Part shown: positions 43,528 to 50,458 of the stretch, piece by piece
Position numbering within the stretch: the first letter of the stretch is position 1
Layout: every line of letters begins with the position of its first letter
Assembly (NCBI GenBank): GCA_017553505.1
Contig: JAFZLD010000009.1
Location: forward strand, 62,001-126,000
DNA length: 64,000 nucleotides
Source of the DNA: Lachnospiraceae bacterium
GTDB taxonomy: Bacteria; Bacillota; Clostridia; Lachnospirales; Lachnospiraceae
Direction: 5' to 3'
The notes under the pieces: model-generated
What the model was told of the DNA's origin: nothing
Databases searched by the model: none
Seen by the model: the letters and a program-made list of their open reading frames with translations, nothing else
Made by a program: the position numbers and the translations under genes

Positions 43528-46152
43528 TTATTTGTTATTGATAGCAGCCTGTGCTGCTGCAAGTCTTGCAATCGGAACACGGTAAGGTGAGCAGCTTACG
43601 TAGTCGAGGCCAATCTTGTGGCAGAACTCTACGGAAGTGGGGTCGCCGCCGTGCTCACCGCAGATACCGCAGTGAAGGTTAGGTCTCTGAGACTTACCTT
43701 TCTCGATAGCGATTTCCATGAGCTGGCCTACACCGCTCTGGTCAAGCTTAGCGAAGGGATCGTTCTCGAAAATCTTAGCCTTGTAGTAAGCTTCAAGGAA
43801 CTTACCTGCGTCATCACGGGAGAAGCCGTAGGTCATCTGGGTTAAGTCGTTAGTACCGAAGCAGAAGAATTCAGCTTCCTTGGCGATTTCATCGGCAGTA
43901 AGAGCTGCACGAGGGATTTCGATCATGGTACCTACTTCGTACTTGAGGGCTACGCCGGAAGCTTTGATTTCAGCTTCTGCGGTCTCGTTAACGGTCTTCT
44001 TAACGTATGTGAACTCCTTAACGTCGCCGGTAAGGGGAATCATAATCTCGGGCTCAACCTTCCAGTCAGCATGTGCCTTCTGAACGTTGATGGCTGCACG
44101 GATGATAGCCTTGGTCTGCATAACTGCGATTTCAGGATAAGTTACGGTCAAACGGCATCCTCTGTGACCCATCATAGGGTTGAATTCCTTAAGGTTCTCG
44201 ATGATAGCCTTAATCTGTTCTACGGTCTTACCCTTAGCCTTAGCAAGCTTCTCGATGTCTTCAGCTGCTGTGGGTACGAACTCGTGAAGCGGGGGATCAA
44301 GGAAACGGATGGTAACGGGGTTACCTTCCATAGCGAGGAACAACTTCTCGAAGTCGCCCTGCTGAAGAGGAAGAATCTTCTCAAGAGCTTCTTCACGCTC
44401 TTCCTTGGTATCGGAACAGATCATCTCACGGAATGCATCGATACGGTTCTCTTCGAAGAACATGTGCTCGGTACGGCAAAGACCGATACCTTCTGCACCG
44501 AGTTCACGAGCCTTCTGAGCATCACGAGGAGTGTCTGCGTTAGTACGAACTTTAAGCTTACGGTACTTGTCAGCCCAAGCCATGATGCGGCCGAACTCAC
44601 CTGCGATGGTAGCGTCAACGGTTCTGATAGCGCCATCGTAGATAAGACCTGTGGTACCGTCAAAAGAAATCATATCGCCTTCGGTGTAGGTCTTACCGCC
44701 GAGGGTGAATGTCTTAGCTTCTTCATTCATGATGATATCGGAGCAACCGGATACACAGCAGGTACCCATACCACGAGCAACAACTGCTGCGTGAGAGGTC
44801 ATACCGCCGCGAACGGTGAGGATACCCTGAGCGGCCTTCATACCTTCGATATCTTCGGGGCTGGTCTCAAGACGAACAAGAACTACCTTCTCGCCTCTTG
44901 CTGCCCAATCCTTGGCATCGTCTGCAGTAAATACGATCTTACCGCAAGCAGCACCGGGTGCTGCGCCGAGGGCCTTACCGATAACCTTAGCTGTAGCAAC
45001 TGCATCCTTGTCAAACTGAGGATGAAGAAGGGTGTCAAGGTTACGGGGATCGATCATTGCAACTGCTTCTTCTTCGGTTCTCATGCCTTCATCTACAAGG
45101 TCGCAAGCAATCTTGAGTGCAGCCTGAGCGGTTCTCTTACCGTTACGTGTCTGAAGCATGTAGAGCTTACCGTGTTCAACGGTGAACTCCATATCCTGCA
45201 TATCTCTGTAATGGTTCTCTAAGTTCTGGCAAACTTTCTTGAACTGCTCGAAAGCTTCGGGGAACTTCTGCTCCATTTCAGTAATCTTCATAGGTGTACG
45301 AACACCTGCAACTACGTCTTCACCCTGTGCATTGGTAAGGAACTCTCCGAAAAGTCCCTTCTCACCTGTAGCGGGGTTACGGGTAAATGCTACACCGGTA
45401 CCACAGTCATCACCCATGTTACCGAATGCCATGCTCTGTACGTTAACAGCGGTACCCCATGAATAAGGGATATCGTTGTCGCGGCGGTAAACGTTAGCAC
45501 GGGGATTGTCCCATGAACGGAATACTGCCTTTATAGCTTCTTCAAGCTGAACTCTGGGATCGGTGGGGAAGTCCTCACCAAGCTTAGCCTTGTATTCAGC
45601 CTTGAATTGATTAGCGAGTTCTTTAAGATCTTCGGCTGTAAGTTCAACGTCCTGAGTAACGCCCTTACGAGCCTTCATCTGATCGATTAATTCTTCAAAG
45701 TACTTCTTGCCGACTTCCATAACAACGTCGGAGAACATCTGAATGAATCTTCTGTAGCAGTCCCATGCCCAGCGAGGATTGCCGGACTTCTCTGCCAATG
45801 TATTAACAACGTCTTCATTCAATCCAAGGTTAAGGATTGTGTCCATCATACCGGGCATGGACGCACGTGCGCCGGAACGTACGGATACAAGAAGAGGATT
45901 CTCCTTGTCGCCGAATTTCTTACCTGTCATTGCTTCAAGTTTAAGCACATACTCATCAATCTGTGCCTGAATTTCGGAATTGATCTTCTTTCCGTCTTCG
46001 TAGTACTGGGTACAAGCTTCTGTAGTGATTGTGAATCCCTGGGGTACAGGCATGCCGATGTTGGTCATCTCTGCAAGGTTAGCGCCCTTACCGCCAAGAA
46101 GATTACGCATGTCAGCTGAACCTTCCTCAAAAAGGTAAACCCATTTTGTCAT
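43528..46152 (-). CDS. ppdK: Pyruvate, phosphate dikinase
   Basis: An 874-residue enzyme interconverting pyruvate + ATP + Pi with PEP + AMP + PPi, key in PPi-linked glycolysis of anaerobes. The N-terminal ATP-grasp domain covers about 1-340 (GGKGANLAEMTNIGMPVPQG; SVRSGARASMPGMMDTILNL). The phosphohistidine swivel domain contains GGMTSHAAVVARGMG at about 450. The C-terminal PEP/pyruvate TIM barrel has CRTEHMFFEENR, GTNDLTQMTYGFSRDDAG and the active-site HCGICGEHGGDP. Full length. GGGAG precedes the ATG. It has its own strong promoter and terminator. Confidence 0.97.
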   Translation of the reverse strand: MTKWVYLFEEGSADMRNLLGGKGANLAEMTNIGMPVPQGFTITTEACTQYYEDGKKINSEIQAQIDEYVLKLEAMTGKKFGDKENPLLVSVRSGARASMPGMMDTILNLGLNEDVVNTLAEKSGNPRWAWDCYRRFIQMFSDVVMEVGKKYFEELIDQMKARKGVTQDVELTAEDLKELANQFKAEYKAKLGEDFPTDPRVQLEEAIKAVFRSWDNPRANVYRRDNDIPYSWGTAVNVQSMAFGNMGDDCGTGVAFTRNPATGEKGLFGEFLTNAQGEDVVAGVRTPMKITEMEQKFPEAFEQFKKVCQNLENHYRDMQDMEFTVEHGKLYMLQTRNGKRTAQAALKIACDLVDEGMRTEEEAVAMIDPRNLDTLLHPQFDKDAVATAKVIGKALGAAPGAACGKIVFTADDAKDWAARGEKVVLVRLETSPEDIEGMKAAQGILTVRGGMTSHAAVVARGMGTCCVSGCSDIIMNEEAKTFTLGGKTYTEGDMISFDGTTGLIYDGAIRTVDATIAGEFGRIMAWADKYRKLKVRTNADTPRDAQKARELGAEGIGLCRTEHMFFEENRIDAFREMICSDTKEEREEALEKILPLQQGDFEKLFLAMEGNPVTIRFLDPPLHEFVPTAAEDIEKLAKAKGKTVEQIKAIIENLKEFNPMMGHRGCRLTVTYPEIAVMQTKAIIRAAINVQKAHADWKVEPEIMIPLTGDVKEFTYVKKTVNETAEAEIKASGVALKYEVGTMIEIPRAALTADEIAKEAEFFCFGTNDLTQMTYGFSRDDAGKFLEAYYKAKIFENDPFAKLDQSGVGQLMEIAIEKGKSQRPNLHCGICGEHGGDPTSVEFCHKIGLDYVSCSPYRVPIARLAAAQAAINNK

Positions 46153-46197
46153 ATTCTTTTTCTCCCTCTATGAAAATTGCCGATGCGTAGAAAACAA

Positions 46198-46261
46198 CCT
46201 GTACATGTGTACAGGATGCTCGCACAGAACATATTATATCACAAGAATGTCCGCCATGCAA
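46198..46261 (-). promoter_or_regulatory. ppdK promoter with downstream palindrome
   Basis: On the minus strand, -35 TTGCAT (46261-46256) and -10 TATAAT (46238-46233) are separated by exactly 17 bases. About 17 bases past the -10 lies a perfect 18-bp palindrome, CCTGTACA TG TGTACAGG (46215-46198), in the predicted leader. It may be an operator or RNA hairpin controlling ppdK. Confidence 0.7.
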
Positions 46262-46338
46262 GAACATGGCTCTTGACAAAAAAACGAATTGAATTGTCGC
46301 TTTTGTATCTCGTATCGTCAAAAGTTCCAAAAATTTTA

Positions 46339-47346
46339 TCAATTCGAAAAATTTGAGACACCTTTAACCGAGTCGCGAATGATTATCTCTCCGCTTATGA
46401 CTCTGCGTATACGGTCGGTGTTCGGGTTCTTAATCTTCTCTTCCATAAGACCCACGGCCGCGCGGCTCATTTCACGCATGTCTACGCTGAAAGTGGTAAG
46501 CTTCGGGTCGCAGAAAGTGGCGAATATATAGTCGTCAAAGCCCACAACTGAGGCATCTTCGGGGATGCGGAGCCCTTTCTTTTGCAGATATTTCACAAGG
46601 TGGTAGGCGGTCTCGTCGCAGTTGCAGACAAAAGAATCCGGCATGTCTTCCGGGAGTTTGAACTCGTCGGTTAAGATGCCTTCGGCGTCGCGGTCGGGGA
46701 TGAGGTAATCCTCGCGGGTCGCGATTCCGTGCTGCATGAGAGCCTTCACGTAGCCTAAATATCTGTCGGTGATGGAGTTAGTCGCGCTCACGGTGCCGAC
46801 AAAAGCAATCTTGCGGTGACCTTTGTTAATAAGATAAGTGGTGAGCATGTGGGAGCCGTAGACATTGTCGCCGACTACGCAGTCGATGATGTCTTCGGGG
46901 GTGTAATTGTCCACAAATACCACGGGAAGGTCGAGGTGAAGGACCTTGTCCATGCAGGACTTGATGATGGGGCCTAAGACTATGGCGCCGTCAACCTTGC
47001 CGGAGGTGATTGCGCCGGGCAGATTGCCGCTTGTCTCGGCCTTGTGGCTTAATATCTCGAGGGTGCAGTCGTGGCCCCGCTTCATAAATTCGGAGGCGAT
47101 GCACCCAAAAAGTCTTGAATAAAAGGAATTCTCTGAGAAATATGTCTCGGATACCATGACGCGGATGCTTAAGGATTTGTCGGGGGACTTGGGGGCGTAG
47201 TTGTAGCCCAGTTCGTCGGCAATCTTAAGAATCTCGGCGCGAAGGCTGTCGCTGACGCCTTCGTGGCCGCTTATGGCCTTGGATACCGATACGGCACTGA
47301 TATTCATTTTCTTCGCAATGTCGCGCATCGTAACGTTCTTGCTCAT
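46339..47346 (-). CDS. LacI-family transcriptional regulator
   Basis: A 335-residue regulator. The DNA-binding helix-turn-helix and hinge lie at the N-terminus (VTMRDIAKKMNISAVSVSKA). The periplasmic-binding-protein-like sugar domain contains DGAIVLGPII, GHRKIAFVGTVSATNSITDR, DASVVGFDDYIFATFCDPKL and the final EMSRAAVGLMEEKIKNPN. It is the last gene of the mannose/galactose oligosaccharide run and likely controls it; candidate sites are noted upstream of the esterase and GH130 genes. The ligand is unknown. Confidence 0.93.
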   Translation of the reverse strand: MSKNVTMRDIAKKMNISAVSVSKAISGHEGVSDSLRAEILKIADELGYNYAPKSPDKSLSIRVMVSETYFSENSFYSRLFGCIASEFMKRGHDCTLEILSHKAETSGNLPGAITSGKVDGAIVLGPIIKSCMDKVLHLDLPVVFVDNYTPEDIIDCVVGDNVYGSHMLTTYLINKGHRKIAFVGTVSATNSITDRYLGYVKALMQHGIATREDYLIPDRDAEGILTDEFKLPEDMPDSFVCNCDETAYHLVKYLQKKGLRIPEDASVVGFDDYIFATFCDPKLTTFSVDMREMSRAAVGLMEEKIKNPNTDRIRRVISGEIIIRDSVKGVSNFSN

Positions 47347-47362
47347 GATGGTCGTGCCTCTG

Positions 47363-48316
47363 TTATGCCTCTCTTCCGGGAGTGGCTGCGATAATTGTCA
47401 TGTTACCTGTAAGTGTAAGGGGCGCCTGCCCTGCGGTTAAGAGGAAGCTGTCGCCTTTCTTAATGGAGATTCCGTCTGCGGTACCTTCGCCTTCGGTGAC
47501 AAAGAATGTAGTGAAGGTGTCGCCTGCTTCGAAGGTCTCGGTGCCGGCTACGTTGATACGGAATTCGTCAAAGTACCTGCAGGATGCTATCTTGTGGGTT
47601 CCGGGAGCGTCGGGTGTTGATACTGCCTTGCAGTCGTCGCCTTCGACGTTGATGGTGGCCTTGGCCTTCTCGGTGTGGAGCTCGCGTTTCTTACCGTCGC
47701 GGATGCGGTCGTAGTCGTAAATTCTGTAAGTAATGTCGGAATTCTGCTGGAGCTCTAAGAGCATCACGCCGCCTTTGATGGAATGCACGGTGCCTGCCTT
47801 AATAAAGAGGCAGTCGCCGGGATTGACCTTGACGGTGCGGATGAGCTCGCAGGTACGACCTTCGTCGATGAGCCTGTTAATCTCCTCCCTGGAGTGAGCG
47901 TTGTGGCCTGCGATGAGTTCTGAGTCGGGTTCGCAGTCGAGGACGTACCAGCATTCGGTCTTGCCTGAAGCGCCGTTCTCATGATCTCTGGCGTACTCGT
48001 CGGTGGGGTGAACCTGTACGGACAAGTTGTCCTTGGCGTCGATTACCTTGAGGAGTAAGGGGAACTCACCAGTGGCGTTGCTCTTGCTTTGGCCCTTGGT
48101 GAAAAGTTCGGGGTGCTCGAGCCAGAGTTCGGAAAGCTTCTTACCCTTGTAATCGCCGGTGATGCAGGTGCAGTCGCCGTGGGGGTGGGCGCTTATCTCC
48201 CAGCACTCTCCTGTCGTGGATGAGGGGATTGGATAGCCGTATTCTTTTGCCAATTTATCGCCGCCCCAGATGAGGTCTTTAAATACCGGGGCGAAGAAAA
48301 GAATGTTATTGTTCAT
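47363..48316 (-). CDS. manA: Mannose-6-phosphate isomerase, class I
   Basis: A 317-residue cupin enzyme interconverting mannose-6-P and fructose-6-P. Zinc ligands are visible in QVHPTDEYA (Gln and His), with Glu in GKTECWYVLD and His in AGTVHSIKGG. CWEISAHPHGD and KDLIWGGDKLAKEYGY are family blocks. It is the short Firmicute form. It lies 28 bp after the GH130 phosphorylase gene; mannose-1-P from that enzyme would reach ManA after a phosphomannomutase encoded elsewhere. Confidence 0.94.
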   Translation of the reverse strand: MNNNILFFAPVFKDLIWGGDKLAKEYGYPIPSSTTGECWEISAHPHGDCTCITGDYKGKKLSELWLEHPELFTKGQSKSNATGEFPLLLKVIDAKDNLSVQVHPTDEYARDHENGASGKTECWYVLDCEPDSELIAGHNAHSREEINRLIDEGRTCELIRTVKVNPGDCLFIKAGTVHSIKGGVMLLELQQNSDITYRIYDYDRIRDGKKRELHTEKAKATINVEGDDCKAVSTPDAPGTHKIASCRYFDEFRINVAGTETFEAGDTFTTFFVTEGEGTADGISIKKGDSFLLTAGQAPLTLTGNMTIIAATPGREA

Positions 48317-48343
48317 TGTGTTCAGAGTATATCCTTTGGGTCG

Positions 48344-49369
48344 TTACTGGAGGCCGAGGCTTGTGTCTACAGCGTTGGTAACGGAATTTTTCTTAATGTA
48401 GTCTACGACTTCGTCGACCTTGGTGAATGCGAGGCCTACGTAGGAGTCGGCGCAACCGTAGTAAAGGGCGATGCGGCCGGTCTCTGAGTCGTGGATGGTG
48501 GCGCAAGGGAAGCATACGTTGGGTACGAATCCGCGCTCTTCATATTCCTCTTCGGGAGTGAGGAGGAAGTTGGTACAACGATACTTAACAATCGAAGGGT
48601 TGTCAATGTCTAAGATGGCGCCGCCGATGGAATATACGTAACCGCTGCAGGTTCCGCATACACCGTGGTAGAAAAGGAGCCAGCCTTCGGTGGTCTCGAT
48701 GGGAGCTGCGCCGCCGCCGATCTTAAGTGATTCCCACCACTCGCTTCCGCGGCTCATAACGTGACGATGATGTCCCCAGTATTCCATGTCGGGGCTTTCG
48801 CTTACGAAGATGTCGCCGAAAGGTGTGTGTCCGGAATCGGAAGGTCTGGAAAGCAACATGAACTTGCCGTTTATCTTACGAGGGAACAGCACTGCGTTTC
48901 TGTTAAAAGGAATGAAAGGATTCTCGATTCTGGTGAAGGTCTTGAAATCCTGAGTCTTAGCCATTCCGATTGATGCTCCGAAGAAATCGCCGCACCAGAT
49001 AATATAATATGTATCTTCAACTTTAACAAGTCTGGGATCGTATGCGTAATTGGGCATGAAGGGCTCGCCTTTTTCATTGACGAACTGAACCTTCTCGGGC
49101 TCGAACTCCCAATGAATGGCATCCTTGGATCGTCCTAAATATACATAAGGGATACCGTTGGTCTGCTCGCCTCTGAATACGCCGATGAAGCCGTCTTCGT
49201 AAGGAGCTACCGCGCTGTTAAAGATACGTGCTACGCCTTCGATAGGGTTTCTCTTTATAATTGGATTCTCGCTGTATCTCCAGACAGGAGCATTCTTAAG
49301 TCCTGCGGGCTTGTCCTGCCAGGGCATGTTCTTAACTGCGGGGCTGTTTAAAATCTTAACTTCACTCAT
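48344..49369 (-). CDS. GH130 beta-mannoside/mannooligosaccharide phosphorylase
   Basis: About 341 residues. Start ATG 49369 (MSEVKILNSPAVKNMPWQD) follows AGAGGA; an ATG six codons earlier is less well placed. Five-bladed propeller features of GH130 are present: NPIIKRNPIEGVARIFNSA, IGVFRGEQTNGIPYVYLG, YAYDPRLVKVEDTYYIIWCG and GGGAAPIETTEGWLLFYHG. The family uses inorganic phosphate to release mannose-1-phosphate from beta-mannosides. No signal peptide, so it acts on imported oligosaccharides. Whether it prefers mannosyl-glucose or longer mannooligosaccharides is not clear from sequence alone. Confidence 0.9.
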   Translation of the reverse strand: MSEVKILNSPAVKNMPWQDKPAGLKNAPVWRYSENPIIKRNPIEGVARIFNSAVAPYEDGFIGVFRGEQTNGIPYVYLGRSKDAIHWEFEPEKVQFVNEKGEPFMPNYAYDPRLVKVEDTYYIIWCGDFFGASIGMAKTQDFKTFTRIENPFIPFNRNAVLFPRKINGKFMLLSRPSDSGHTPFGDIFVSESPDMEYWGHHRHVMSRGSEWWESLKIGGGAAPIETTEGWLLFYHGVCGTCSGYVYSIGGAILDIDNPSIVKYRCTNFLLTPEEEYEERGFVPNVCFPCATIHDSETGRIALYYGCADSYVGLAFTKVDEVVDYIKKNSVTNAVDTSLGLQ

Positions 49370-49420
49370 ATTGCATAATCCTCTCACATTTTGTTGTATT
49401 TGTCTTGTGTTGAATTCTTA

Positions 49421-49473
49421 ATAATAACTTAATTTAAGTTACAGTCAGAATTTGTTAGGTTTTTGTAACTTAA
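49421..49473 (-). promoter_or_regulatory. Candidate GH130 operon promoter with palindromic operators
   Basis: On the minus strand, CTGACT (49448-49443) and TATTAT (49426-49421) are 16 bases apart. The spacer holds the palindrome AACTTAA T TTAAGTT (49426-49440). TTAAGTTACA (49434-49443) and TGTAACTTAA (49464-49473) form a larger perfect 10-bp inverted repeat around 20 bases. A further GTTAAGTTAC lies at 49601-49610. These are consistent with repressor sites. Confidence 0.5.
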
Positions 49474-49701
49474 CAAATCTCTTCCTATATCACAGTACTA
49501 TCTTATCGGCGCAATTGCAAGTGTTTTCGGGAAAGTTTGTCAGAATGTGGCAATGAGATTTTGTCGGGATTGTAGAGAATTGACAGAGGATTTGGTTTTT
49601 GTTAAGTTACAAAAATTTATTGGTGGCGGGGTGGCGAAATTTGGGCGGTGCGGGCGTTTTACGGTACGCGGTCGGACGGGTTGAGGCACGTGAGGAGGTT
49701 C
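49474..49701. other. Noncoding stretch with one operator-like copy
   Basis: No gene is supported here. It holds GTTAAGTTAC at 49601-49610 and a GC-rich patch with repeated GGCG/GGGCG (about 49624-49656). The first unit of the inverted-repeat array starts at 49702. Confidence 0.5.
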
Positions 49702-50372
49702 TTTTCCCACCTTATGGTAGTTTTTCTGCGCAAGGTGTGAAAGGTTAGGTTTACATAACTTTGTCATTTCGCACCTTTTGTTGATTTTGGCTTCTGAGGT
49801 GGGAATCTTAGGACTTCTTCAATGGTATGAATTCACACCTTTTTGTCGATTTAAGTCATAAGGTGTGAATTGTAGCTGTTGTGTTGAGCTTTCTTTTCCC
49901 ACCTTTTGACGGATATGGGGCTTAAGGTGTGAAATATGATTGGGGTAATGCTTACTATTTTCCCACCTTATGATAGAAACCTGCTCCGAGGTGCGATTTA
50001 CGTAAAAAAGGAAGTTTCCTGCTGTCCCACCTTATCCATAAAAGTAGCTTGGAGGTGGGATTTTCATCTTTGAATGAAGAATAATCCCATCCATATTTGA
50101 TGGAAATTGCCATGGAAGGGGGCGACGCGGATGCTAAATGTTAGGTTTTACCCTTCCATATAGCTAACTTTGGCATGTAGATGGGGTTTCGATGAAGCCA
50201 TGATAGAAAATACCCCCCTCCATATGAGCATTATTGGCTCCGTGGTAGGGGGAATATTTCTTTTCCGCCCCTGCCATTTCTTTGTTTAATGCAACATGGA
50301 TGGGGTGGCTGACGAAATGATATACGAAAATGCCCCATCCATATATGTAATTCTGTCAATTTGGTAGGGTTC
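49702..50372. repeat. Tandem inverted-repeat array, 64-bp period (eleven units)
   Basis: Each unit is a left arm, a 15-19 nt loop and a complementary right arm, then about 22 nt of spacer. Units 1-6 have arms like TTTTCCCACCTT and AAGGTGTGAAA; left arms start at 49702, 49766, 49830, 49894, 49958 and 50022, exactly 64 bp apart. Unit 3 is perfect over 12 bp (AATTCACACCTT/AAGGTGTGAATT). Units 7-11 switch both arms together to a second class like CCCATCCAT and ATGGAAGGG; arms start near 50083, 50148, 50212, 50266 and 50331 (spacing 61, 65, 64, 54, 65). Loops share a loose pattern, often TTGGCTTC before the right arm. It lies between the GH36 terminator and the GH130 promoter. Not a CRISPR: no constant repeat and no cas genes. 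Confidence 0.88.
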
Positions 50373-50386
50373 GCAGACTTTTTGAG

Positions 50387-50434
50387 GCAAAAGAAGCCCC
50401 TTCCTTTAAGGTCAAACAGGCAAAAAGGAAGGGG
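50387..50434 (-). terminator. Rho-independent terminator of the GH36 gene
   Basis: CCCCTTCCTTT (50397-50407) pairs perfectly with AAAGGAAGGGG (50424-50434), followed by CTTCTTTTG on the minus strand. The stem resembles the second arm class of the adjacent array (ACCCTTCCAT). Confidence 0.8.
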
Positions 50435-50458
50435 TATGCGTTATATATATGTGATTAT

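Noticed and set aside
44071-45222. Long plus-strand open frame (383 aa) inside ppdK
   Set aside because: It lies antisense to the highly conserved ppdK gene, has no ribosome binding site of note and no domain; it is a codon-use shadow.
49540-49767. 75-aa open frame on the minus strand next to the array
   Set aside because: Its sequence runs into the repeat array, lacks a ribosome binding site and looks random.
49702-50372. CRISPR array
   Set aside because: Units are not identical direct repeats with unique spacers; each is an inverted repeat with diverging arms, and no cas genes are present.
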